Positions 20,856 through 31,439 of a stretch of 64,000 nt of DNA are shown in pieces. The first letter of the stretch is position 1; each line of letters starts with the position of its first letter. The stretch comes from Notamacropus eugenii. Its lineage: Eukaryota; Chordata; Mammalia; Diprotodontia; Macropodidae. The notes under the pieces are model-generated. The model was not told the DNA's origin, did no database searches, and worked only from the letters and a program-made list of their open reading frames with translations. The position numbers and the translations under genes are program-made. Location: the NCBI RefSeq assembly GCF_028372415.1, contig NC_092872.1:548821205-548885204 (forward strand), read 5' to 3'.

Positions 20856-22484
20856 GGTTAGTGATTCTTAAATTTTTTTCACTTTGACCTGTTTTCCAGG
20901 TCAATTTTTTTCAAACTCTTATTTTATTTTTATTTTCCCCCAGTTACATATAAAAACAAGGTCAATTGTTTTTGATATAAGATCACACCTTACACACCAT
21001 ATTTCTTTTTGCCTCATTGGCTTCTATTTGATCCATTCTGATTTTTAGAGTTTGTTTCTTGGGCAAAGTTGTGTACCTCTTCTGCCAAGCTGTTCATTTC
21101 CTTTCTAATTCTTTCTTACTTAACTCTCATTTCTTTTCCCATTTTTTCCTCAAGCACTCCCATTACACTTATTTAAAAATAATTAAAACTCTTAAAAAAA
21201 ACTCTTTCTAGGAATCCTAGTTGAGTTCATGCCCAAGTTTCTCTGGGGCATTGTTTGGAGGTTATTCTCTTCTTTGGACTTTGTGTCTTGAGTGTCATTA
21301 CTACCGTAAGAGATTATTATAGCGGGACTCTCTTTTTTCTTTGCTCATTTTTTCAGGTTACTTTCTGACTTCAGACTTAATGTTAGGGGCTGGGCTCTGC
21401 TTCACTTCTGGAGGGAAAGTCTAGGCTGATCCCGTTCACGCTTTTATGGGGTTTTGAGTATTCTTTTATTCCAGAATTTTAAGGACAGGCTAGGGACCTG
21501 CAAGTTTTCAGTGCTTTCAAAATGGTCTAATCCAGGGTCAATTCTGTTTGCTGTCCACCTTGGTAAGAGCCCTGAAAATTCTTGACTTTGGTTTGGTTCT
21601 ATAAAGGATTAGATTGCTGCGGGACTTTGCCCCTATAAGCCAGTTAGAAAGCTTTGTTACTTTAGAAAGGCAAAATTGTAGGCTCTCCTTTGGTCTGGGA
21701 TTCCTGCCTTGGTTCTTCTTCGGCAGACTGAGACAGATGCTGGAAGTGAGACCTTGCTCTCAGTCTGAGGTCTGAGCCAAATTGCTGCTGCTGGCTTTAG
21801 AACTCTATCCTTTCTCACTTCACCACTCAGGACCTCTCTACCTGGAAGGCCATTGGCATGTTCTCCTTTTCACTCTACCCTGGATTTGTGGTCCAATACT
21901 GGGTGGTAAGAGACAAAACTCATCTTGCACCCCAGAATGGATATGGGTGCCCCACGCAGGTCTAAGACCTTGCTTTTGGCCTAGTGCACAGGCTGTCCCT
22001 GGGTACCAAACTGATGTAGTATGCTCCTACTCTTATTCTATCTCCAGAGGCTTCAGACTTTGCTGTCTTTCTCCCTATGCTAAGCTGGACAAATGACTCA
22101 CTGTAACTCTCTGGATTTTCCTATGAGGGTTTGGTTTGGTGCATTTCCTACATCTGTTTGGAGGAGTTTGTGGATGGGAACTCATTATGTACTTCCTACC
22201 ACTCTGTCATCTTGACCTTATTCTGCTTTAGGTCCTTTTTAATATAGTGCTTTCCACTACCCTGATGCTTCCTGAACTCCCTGGGATCACTCATAGGTCC
22301 TGGCCCAACCAAGGAACTAAATGATGAGGGTAGGGTGTGGTGGGATGGGGTGGCAGGGGAGTGACTAACAGTTGTCTCTTTCATCTATTGATCAACCCTC
22401 TTTTAAGGTAGCAAAAGGGTAGGGAACTGTGAATCAAGTGACCTGTGTTCTAAACCTAGCTCTAATTCCAACTCACTGTAGAAC

Positions 22485-22690
22485 CTTGCACTCTAAAAAT
22501 TTAAAGCTGAGAGGTACCTGAAAGATCAACTGGTCTAACCTTATAGTGGAAGAGAAAACTGAGGCCCACAGAGGACAAATTACTTGACCCAAAATCACAA
22601 AGGTGGTGAGTAGAATAATTGGAATTTCATGTTAGGTTATCTGAGTCTAAATCTGGGCTTTTTCCACTGTACAAGTTGACCCTCCCCTTG
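22485..22690 (-). repeat. MIR (MIR3-like)
   Basis: Antisense: AAAGCTGAGAGGTACCTGAA, GAGAAAACTGAGGCCCACAG, AAATCACAAAGGTGGTGAGT. The 250 bp before it (22230-22480) is unassigned. Confidence 0.7.
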
Positions 22691-22829
22691 GGTGTTACCT
22701 CAAACATTTGGAACCCCAAGTTTCCTCTTCTGTGAAGTATAAGGGGAAAACAGATGCTACTCCCTGGACACACAGCCCTCCATCATCAGATGGGGCATTG
22801 TCACTGGTCATGCCCGGAGCACCCCTTTG

Positions 22830-23050
22830 TGTCTTGCCTCAAGTTTCAGTCCTCCTTACTCTTAGCATCTTTTGTCTCAGTTTGACTTCAGCTTACACAG
22901 CATATGTCCTGTTTGCACATTGCTGCCTCCATTAGATCATGAGCTCCCTGACTGCAGGGACTGTCTTTTACTTTTCTTTGTATCTCTAATTATTAGTACA
23001 GTGCCTGGCACCTAGCAGGCACTTAATAAGTACTTGTTGACCTGCTGACT
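22830..23050 (+). repeat. L2 3' end
   Basis: GAGCTCCCTGACTGCAGGGA, CAGTGCCTGGCACCTAGCAG and GCACTTAATAAGTACTTGTT form a sense L2 3' end. Confidence 0.8.
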
Positions 23051-23249
23051 GAGGATTTGATGATCTTTAAGGTACCTTCCAGGATTTCATGGCAGAAATA
23101 ATTTATTTCAAGAGATTCAGAGTATTCTAGTTACTATTGTTTCAGGTTTAAAAAATAATGCATGCTTTGCATTCAGAAATTGGATTCCCTCTTAGGAGAG
23201 ATAGGAAACAATAGGAAGAGAGAATTTTGAAGAATCATAATGTGATGTT

Positions 23250-23751
23250 TGAAAAGATTCAAGAGACATAGTTTCTGGGTAATTTAATCATTTTATTAAT
23301 AAAGTCAGCAGGTTATTAGTAAAAGAATGGGCATCTGTTCACATCTCTTAGACCAAAGACAATCATGGTGGAGGACTCACAGTTTATATACCTTTCAAAA
23401 CAGTAAGTAGTCCATCAAACAGCAATCAAATCTAATTGATTTGATTGGAGGTGGGCAATGTTAAAATGAATGGCTGAGTATCTCTTGGATAGGGTAAGTA
23501 TCTCTATACCAGACCACTCATAGCTTTAGGCTATCAGTTCAAAGAATGTACGCCCTACTCAACCCTAAGCACAGCACAGCAGACTTCTCCATCAAGGTTG
23601 GTTGGGGCCTGACCAAGATTGAAGATAGTTAAGGCAATCTCATTGATATAATATTCTACAAGAAAACTGAGCTTTAAGTCAGGGCTTGGGAAGAAAAACA
23701 GGGAGCTCTGAATCTCCCCAAGATATTGGTTATTAATAATCATTTCTCACA
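23250..23751 (-). mobile_element. solo LTR of an endogenous retrovirus (class I-like)
   Basis: Read on the minus strand, the 502-bp unit opens TGTGAGAAATG and closes TCTTTTCA. A TATA box (GGTATATAAACTG) lies at about 23392-23382 and an AATAAA at 23297-23292, about 90 bp further on, the order and spacing of the U3-R part of an LTR. No internal retroviral region lies on either side, so it is a lone LTR fossil, as left by recombination between the two LTRs of a provirus. I see no clear target-site duplication. The class is inferred only from length and layout. Confidence 0.6.
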
Positions 23752-23754
23752 ATA

Positions 23755-23915
23755 AGTAGAGATGGATTGAACCTTAGAGAGATCATCTGGTGCAGCCCTC
23801 TCATCTTACAGATAAGCAAACTGAAGTCCAGAGAGTCTGTGTACCGAAGATCACCCTGGTAGTAAGTAACAGATTCAAGGCCAGGTCTTCTGATACTTAA
23901 CACAGAACCTTTGCC
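23755..23915 (-). repeat. MIR (MIR3-like)
   Basis: Antisense: AACCTTAGAGAGATCATCTG, TCTTACAGATAAGCAAACTG, CCAGGTCTTCTGATACTTAA. The following 23915-24275 is unassigned. Confidence 0.75.
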
Positions 23916-24281
23916 AGGAATCTGTTTCCTCTTCACTCTTCCACCCCTAAAATGCCAAGTAGTGCTTATTCTCTTTGTCGAGTGTTCTTTCCTACCCCCA
24001 GTTTCTCTAGGAAAGTTGCTGTTAAGAGACTTACTACACCTTGCATTGGATACTGTGAAATGAGGGTGGAATGGAGCCAAGAAGAAAACTTGAGCTACCA
24101 ATAGTGAAATGAGCTGCCACATCACCAGCTGGCACATTGTCCCTTCATTTCAGATGACTTTTCCTCCATAGGCTTTTTTGTTTCTTCCTCACAAAATTAA
24201 GGCTGAAATGAGCCTCCTTATCTATAAAAATGGGGAAATGGGGGTGATCAAAATAATAATATTATATTACATAGATATAGT

Positions 24282-24528
24282 ATACCTAGGTGGCACAGTG
24301 GATAGAGGTGTCAAGCCTAGAGTCAGGAAAACTCATCTTCCTGAAGTCAAATCTGACCTCAAACATTTACTAGCTGTGTGACATTGGGCAAGTCATTTGT
24401 CCATGTTTGCCTCAGTTTCCTCATTTGTAAGTGAGCTGGAGAAGGAAATGGCAAACCACTCCAGTATCTTTGCCAAGAAAATCCCAAACGGGTTGCAAGG
24501 AGTCAGACACAACTGAGAAACAACCAAC
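24282..24528 (+). repeat. Mar1/Opo1-type CORE-SINE, full length
   Basis: A clean sense copy: head CTAGGTGGCACAGTGGATAG, core TTGCCTCAGTTTCCTCATTT, CAAACCACTCCAGTATCTTT and end GACACAACTGAGAAACAACC. Confidence 0.95.
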
Positions 24529-24629
24529 CATCTGAATATAGAAACTACACTACCACCTCTTCTTCCAGTGATCTGAACAGGTAGCTCAGCACACTACAGT
24601 GTACAGTGATCCTCTGTTTACAGGTACAC

Positions 24630-24765
24630 TATAATAAACACTTATTAAGTGCCTTCTATATGCCAGGTACTGTACTAAGCACTAAGGATAAGAAAATAAG
24701 AAAAGGAAAGACAGTCCCTGAACTTACAATCTAATGGGGAAAGGCAATACACACAAAGAAGCTAA
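24630..24765 (-). repeat. L2 fragment, antisense
   Basis: AAACACTTATTAAGTGCCTT, TGCCAGGTACTGTACTAAGC and CAGTCCCTGAACTTACAATC are the reversed L2 3' region. Confidence 0.75.
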
Positions 24766-24767
24766 AA

Positions 24768-25140
24768 AGGGGATGAGGATGGGAGAGAAGGTATGTGGCT
24801 TGGGGGCATGATGCTGGAGTGGAATCCAAAGAGGACAGCTGATGGGAAATAGAAAGTTTGCTGCACTTCTGAGTCCCTTTTATATGGAGGTTTTGGGAGA
24901 AGTTGTTTTACTCTGGCCATCTAACCCTCAAATCAGAGTTGTAGAGGCTACTAAGGGTACTGATGAGGTATGAGTACCAAAACTGAAGTATCTCTCTGAT
25001 GATGTTTCCTAGTGATAAACTTTTCCTGGGGATGGAGGAGGGGGTAGAAGGTGGAGGCCTGATGATAGTGGAGTGGAATCCAAAGAGAAAAGTGGATGAC
25101 AAATGAAAGGACCTGTATTGTCCCTTTCTTTTACTGTCTG
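24768..25140. repeat. diverged direct repeat, spacing about 250 bp
   Basis: GCTGGAGTGGAATCCAAAGA (near 24812) recurs as TAGTGGAGTGGAATCCAAAG (near 25066). It is preceded in both places by GGGGATG, and is followed by GATGGGAAATAGAAAG and GATGACAAATGAAAG. I do not recognise the family. 25140-25440 is unassigned. Confidence 0.5.
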
Positions 25141-25519
25141 AGCAGCAGTGGTCCCTAGCCTGGAAAACAGGATACAAAACAGCATCCCCTCCAACCTAGA
25201 CCCTCTTCCAGGTCTGAATGGGCTCTGGCACATGCCCAGACCTCAACAGCTTCTTTAAGTGATGTGCCTTCCCCATGTGTAGAAACTGGGAAGCTTGCTT
25301 CCCAGAGAGTCATTATGTGGTATAAAGGAAATGTCTTGGAGAGACTGTGGTGTATGGGTAGACATTTGGTAACTGGTTCTAATCTGTTAGCCACCTGGTT
25401 AGGAATAATATTTTTTTATGTAACCTGTAGCTCAAAGCCCATTTGCATATATTCACACATATATGAAATAGCATATGTATTATGTATTATATGTAATAAC
25501 ATTTATAAGAAATAATATG

Positions 25520-26378
25520 TACAACCATATTTTTCTATCTCTGTTTTTGAAATGTGTTTCTTGTAAGCAACAAATCATGAAGTTTTGTGTTTTTATCCAA
25601 CATGGCACTCTTTTTCATTTTACTGGATTGTTTAATCAATTCATATTGAAAGTTATCAGTTAGATTTATATTTTCTTCCATTTATCTCTAGGATTTTTCC
25701 CAAATTATGATTTTCCCCTCTTCTACTATGTGCTATGTAAATACTGTGTACTATGTCTCCTTAATTTGTTTAGCTTACTCTGTTTTAAAGTGATCCTATT
25801 GCTTTTTTTAAAATTAATTAATTTTTAGTTTTCAACATTCACTTCCATAAGACTTTAAGGTTTAAATTTTCTCTCCTTCCCTCTCTTCCCCCTACCCAAG
25901 AAAGTGTACAATATGATATAGGCTCTACATATACATTCATATTAAACATATTTTCACATTAGTAGTGATGTAAAGGAGAATTAGAACCCATGGGAGGAAC
26001 TAAAAGAAAGAAGAAACAAAGCAACAAAAGAAAAAGAGAGCAAATTATGCTTCCAAGCTGCATTCAGACTCCCAAGTTCTTTCTCTGGATGTAGATAGCT
26101 TTTCCATTATGAGTTTTTTTGAGCTGTCTTTGATCCTTGCATTGCTGAGAAGATCTAAGTCTATCAAAATCAGTCATTGCACACTGGCTGTAACTGTGTA
26201 CAATGTTCTCCTGGTTCTGCTTTACTCAGCATCAATTCACCTAAGTCTTTCCAGGTTTTTCTGAAGTCTGCCTGCTCATCATTTCTTATAGCAGAGTAGT
26301 ATTCCATTACATTCATATACCATAACTTGTTCAGCCATTCCCCAGTTGATGGACATCCCCTCAAATTCCAATTCTTTG
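25520..26378 (-). mobile_element. antisense L1 pieces: ORF2 part, then L1 3' end
   Basis: 25520-25795 resembles reversed L1 ORF2 (TTGTTTAATCAATTCATATT region). A separate L1 3' end starts at about 25800 and runs into the last ORF2 codons: the minus frame at 26364-26170 reads GCPSTGEWLNKLWYMNVMEY and RNDEQADFRKTWKDLGELML, the L1 ORF2 C-terminus also seen at 29.3 kb. 26380-26640 is unassigned. Confidence 0.75.
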
Positions 26379-28892
26379 AAAGAGGTCCTATTTCAGGATG
26401 AGGTTTTGATCCCTTTGGAGAGTAGGGAGAAATATCCCTGAGTCAATACAGGCTGGGAGAGAAGTGTGAAGGAGAAAGGACAGACATTCTCATGAGGAAG
26501 GGAGGCATACTACGATCATAGCCTTAGGCACACACAGGTTTTCAATAAAAAGAGAACCTGTAAGAGAGTCATAATTTTACATATATAGCCCAAGATGTCC
26601 ATCAAGCTTTAGAGGAAGATAAGCGTCAAGTCTGGGCAATACTTTCCCCTAGTTGGTTGCAAAATTTTTTTCTAAAAAAATGTTCAGTTTAACAAGTATA
26701 TTTCTTAGAGTCTGAAGAACAGGAGTTTTTTGCTTTTATAATTTTTGTCCTGGACATTGACTGCATTCTTTCAATTAGTGCTTTGTTTTGTATATCTCGA
26801 AATTCTGGGCAATTTTAGTACCTTATTTCTTGCATTATAGTTTTTAGGTATAGTATTCAGTTGTGCTTTTTTTTTTTTTTTAAATTTTTCGTGTTCTTCC
26901 AGGAGGCCTCTAATCCTTAAGTTGTTTTTATTGATAATATCTTTGAGATCAATGTGCTTTGCTGGATAAAGATCATATTTTAATGTTACCATTTTTTGCT
27001 TCCCTTCTTCTAGATTATCCTCCATTTCAATATATTTGTGTTCCTAACCTTTTCTTCCTTTTGATTCCTTGGAGAGATTTGCTACCATGGGGTTCAAGTT
27101 TTTCTATTCTAATTATTTCTACTTTTAAAAAGGCCATAAATCTTTCCATTTCTCCTCTTCTAAATTCTCTCTGGATATTTTCAAAATCCATAAGGTTCTT
27201 TGTTTCAATTAGTGTTTTAAAATTTACTTTAACAATATATATTTAGAGATATTTTTATGTGCTTATTTATTTTTAGTTTTCAACATTCATTTCCATAAAA
27301 TTTTGAGTACCAAATTTTCTCCTCATCTCTCTCCTACCCCCACCCCAAAACACCGAACATTCTGATTACCCCTTCCCCCAATCTGCTGTCCCTTCTATCA
27401 CACCCTTCCATTCCCTTATCCTCATCCTCTCTCTTTTCCTATAAGGCAGAACAGATTTCTATACCCCATTGCCTGTATTTCTTATTTCCCAGTTGCATGC
27501 AAAAACAATTCTCAACATTCATTCCTTAAACTTTGCATTCCAACTTCCCTCCCTTCCTCCCTCCCCACCCATCCCCACTGAGAAGACAATCAATTCAATA
27601 TAGGCAGTATATGTGTAGTTTTGCAAAAGACTTCCATAATAGCCATGTTGTGTAAGACTAACTATATTTCCCTTCATCCTATCCTGAACCCCATTTATTC
27701 TAATCTCCCTTTTGACTTTGTCCCTCCCCAAAAGTTTTTACTTCTAATTACTCCCTCCTCCCATTTGCCCTCCCTTCTATCATCCCCCTCACTCCACTTA
27801 TCCCCTTCTCCCCTACTTTCCTGTAGAGTATGATAGATTTTTCATATCAAATTGAATGAGCATGTTATTTCCTTCTTAAGCCAAATGTGATGAGAGTAAG
27901 CTTCACTTTTTCCTTCTCACCTCTCCCCTTTTCCCCTCCATTGAAAAAGTTTTTCCTTGCCTCTTTCATGAGAGATAACCTGCCCCATTCCATTTCTCCC
28001 TTTCTCCTCTCAATATATTCCTCTCTCATCCCTTAATCTTATTTTTTTCAGATATCATTCCTTTCTATTCAACTCACCCTGTGCTCTCTGTCTACATATG
28101 TGTGTATAACCCCTCCAACTACCCAAATACTGAGAAAAGTGTCAAGATATAAATATTATCTTTCCATGTAGGAATATAAACAGTTCAACTTTAGTAAGTC
28201 CCTTATGATTTTTTTTTCCTGTTTACCTTTTCTTGCTTCTCTTGATTCCTATATCTGAAAGTCATATTTTCTTTTCAGCTCTGGTCTTTTTATCAAGAAT
28301 GCTTGAAAGTGCTCTATTTCATTGAATGACCATTTTTTCCCCTGAAGTATTATACTCAGTTTTGCTGGGTAGGTGATTCTTGGTTTTAGTCCTAGTTCCT
28401 TTGACTTCTGGAATATCATATTCCATGCCCTTCAATCCCTTAATGTAGAAGCTGGTAGATCTTGTGTTATCCTGATTGTATATCCACAATACTCTTTCTA
28501 GCTGCTTGCAATATTTTCTCCTTGACCTCGGAACTCTGGAATTTCTCTACAATATTCCTAGGAGTTTCTCTTTTCAGATTTCTTTCAGGCAGTGTTTGGT
28601 GGATTCTTTCAATATTTATTTTACCCTCTGGTTCTAGAATATCAGGGCAATTTTCCTTGAAAATTCATGAAAGATGATGTCTAGGCTCTTTTTTTGATCA
28701 TGGTTTTCAGGTAGTCCCATAATTTTTAAATTGTCTGTCTTGGATATATTTTCCAGGTCAGTTGTTTTTCCAGTGAGATAATTCACATTGTCTTCTATTT
28801 TTCCATTCTTTGGCTTTGTTTCGTAATTTCTTGGTTTCTCATAAAGTCAAGAGCTTCCATCTGCTCCATTGCAATTTGTAAAGAACTATTTT

Positions 28893-30111
28893 TTTTTATT
28901 TTTTTAATGTTTAACAATCACTGCTATACAATTGAGATTTTATCCCCCCCACACCTACCCCCCACTACCCCCCTCCCTCCCCATGACTGCATACAATTCT
29001 GTATAGGTTCTACATATACTTTCCTATTGAGTATATTTTCACTATAGTCATGCTATGTAGTCAGACTAAAATAAATGAAAGAAATCATATAACAAATCAA
29101 AACATGATACACAAAAACATACATATACACAAACATGATCTGCTACATTTTGCAAATGACTTCCATATTTCTTTCTCTGAGTGTGGAAGGCATTTTGCCT
29201 TGAGAACCTCCGTTGGGATTTTTTTTTTTTTAAGAAGTTCTTGCGTTATTACGAAATTCCAAGTCTACCAGAAAAAACTCTCGCACACTGTGGTCGTTGC
29301 TGTGCACAAAGTTCTCCTGGTTCTGCTCCTTTCACTCAGCATCAGGTCATATAAGTCCTTCCAGGCCTCTCTGAAGTCTTCTTGTTCATCATTTCTTATG
29401 GCACAATAGGACTCCATTACATTCATATACCATAATTTATTCAGCCATTCCCCAGTTGATGGACATCCCCTTGACTTCCAGTTTTTGGCAACTACAAAAA
29501 GTGCTGCTATAAATATTTTTGTACATGTGGGACCCTTTCCCATTTTTATGATCTCTTGGGGATACAGTCCTCGTAGCAATATTGCTGGGTCAAAGGGTAT
29601 GCACATTTTTGTAGCCCTTTGGGCATCGTTCCAAATTGCTCTCCAGAATGGTTGGATGTGCTCGCAGCTCCAGCAACAATGAATTAGTGTTCCAACTCTC
29701 CCACATCCTCTCCAGCATTTATCATTTTCTTGTTCTGTCATGTTTGCCAATCTTATAGGTGTGATGTGGTACCTCAGAGTTGTTTTGATTTGCATCTCTC
29801 TAATCAATAGTGATTTAGAGCATTTTTTCATATGATTATAGATATCTTTAATTTCTTCTTCTGAAAATTGCCTGTTCATATCCTTTGACCATTTATCAAT
29901 TGGGGAATGACTTGTATGATTATACATTTGAGTCAGTTCTCTATATATTCTAGAAATGAGGCCTTTATCCCTGAGCTTAGCTGTAAAACTTCTTTCCCAA
30001 TTTACTACATCCCTCCGGATTTTGGTTCCATTGGGTTTGGTTGTGCAAAAAGTTCTCAGTTTAATGTAATCAAAGTTATCCATTTTGCATTTCATAATGC
30101 TTTCTATCTCT
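28893..30111 (-). mobile_element. 5'-truncated L1 nested in HAL1-A
   Basis: A T-run at the low-coordinate end is the antisense poly(A). It is flanked by GAACTATTTT at 28883-28892 and again at 30112-30121, a clean 10-bp duplication. About 1.2 kb of L1 is present: 3' UTR and the C-terminal part of ORF2. Confidence 0.9.
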
Positions 30112-30215
30112 GAACTATTTTCTTCAGTGGGCTTTTGAACCTTCTTTTCCATTTGGTTAATTCTGCTTTTCAAAGCATTCTTCCCCTCACTGGCCTTTTG
30201 AGCCTCTTTTACCAA
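29265..30215 (-). pseudogene. L1 ORF2 C-terminal fragment fused in frame to HAL1 ORF1
   Basis: A 316-codon open frame. About the first 34 codons are HAL1 ORF1 coiled coil (KSRINQMEKKVQKPTEENSS). Then it reads into the L1 ORF2 C-terminus: MKCKMDNFDYIKLRTFCTTK, IYRELTQMYNH, LANMTEQENDKCWRGCGRVG and CCWSCEHIQPFW (the Cys-rich motif), and RGCPSTGEWLNKLWYMNVME. It has no RT or endonuclease domain. The open fusion across the insertion junction at about 30111 is most likely chance and not an expressed gene. Confidence 0.85.
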
Positions 30216-31439
30216 TTGAGTTAGCCTATTTTTAAAGGTGTTCTTTTCTTAAGCATTTTTATTTGGTCTCCTTTAGCAAGCTGTTGACTTGCTTTTCATG
30301 ATTTTCTTGCATGGCTCTCATTTCTCTTCCCAATTTTTCCTCCACCTGTCTTACTTGATTTTCAAAATCCTTTTTGAGGTCTTCTATGACCTGAGACCAT
30401 TGTATATTTATTTTGGAGATTTTGGATGCAGAAGCCTGGACTTTTAGGTCTTCCTCTGATGGTATGTATTTTCTTTCTTATGCAAAAAGGTGGAAGAAAA
30501 TACCTGTTCACCATGAAAGTAGCCTTCTATAGTCTTATTTTTTCCCCTTTTCTTTGGCATTTTCTCAGTCAGTTATTTGACTTTTGAGTCTTGTCAAGAG
30601 GAGAGTATACTCTGGGGACCTGTAAGTTCTCAGTTCCTCCAATGTGGCACAATCAAGGGAGAGGAGTTTACTCCTCTCCTGGCCTACACTCTTGTCTGTG
30701 AGCAACCACAAACATTCTGTTCTCCCAACATTCTGCCAGTAAGGTTCCCTCTCCAGAGCTGCCCCCTGCTCCACCATCAGCACTCTTCCTCAACCCAGGA
30801 GAGCCACTCAGGGTTGAGATCCAGATCAGCCACTCAATTCCCCCAGAGGTTTTAGGCCGAGGGCTCCAAAAAGGGATACTGCCACTGCAGTGGCTGCTGC
30901 TGGTGGGGCCAGACTGTGTTTCCTTGACACCCGGGTGAAAGAGCTTTCTCACTGACCTTTGAAGCTGTCTCTGGTGTTTGTTGGTTGAGGGATCTGACAA
31001 CCGCAGCTTCTCCCTGTGATTTCACCCCCTCAGGCCTGCTCTGGTCCTGTCCATGCCACACCCCACGGCCACGGCTGGGCTGGGCTCTGCTCTATGCCTG
31101 GTGTGATAGACCTTTCCTGTTGGCCTTCCAGGCTGTCTTGGGCTGGAAATCTCTTTCACTCTATTGTTTTGCAGCTTCTGCTGCTCTAGAATTTGTTTAG
31201 AGTCATTTTTTACATGTATTTTATGGGCTATGGGGGGGAACTTCTACTCTGCCATCTTGGTTCCACCCCCCTATTTAGATATTTTCAATCCTTTTAATGA
31301 TTTGGTTGATACCTCTTCTGGTTTTAATATTTTCCTCATTTATATGCTTGTGTTTTAGATTTTTCTTCCTTTTGAGATATATGACAGGTTTTTTCTTAAT
31401 TTTTTCCCTTATTTTCCTGCTTCTTTTTTCCCTAAATAT

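Larger units (their letters stand above)
18765..22216 (-). mobile_element. antisense L1/HAL1 mosaic
   Basis: L1 3' ends occur at about 18768 and again near 18905. HAL1-type 3' UTR follows from 19320 (pyrimidine-rich TCTGCCTTCCCTCTAATTCC). ORF1 remnants run to about 20075 and from 20376 to 22000. It ends near 22216 with CACTCTGTCATCTTGACC, a diverged copy of the reversed 5' start. It is interrupted by an L2 end (20085-20375) and a SINE (20628-20855). It is too diverged to give a useful frame. Confidence 0.7.
27257..31271 (-). mobile_element. HAL1-A, full-length antisense, itself holding an L1
   Basis: It starts (3' end) near TTTTTAGTTTTCAACATTC and ends (5' end) at 31271 with CTGCCATCTTGGTTCCACC. 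Minus the nested L1 it is about 2.8 kb, full HAL1 length. It is flanked by TATTTAGAGATATTTT (27240-27255) and TATTTAGATATTTT (31272-31285), a target duplication differing by two bases. ORF1 relics include the coiled coil around 30200 (KNALKSRINQMEKKVQKPTE). Confidence 0.8.

Noticed and set aside
27360-28100. Pyrimidine-rich stretch as a possible regulatory tract
   Set aside because: It is the reversed HAL1 3' UTR and matches the purine-rich 17.7-18.5 kb part of the complete HAL1.
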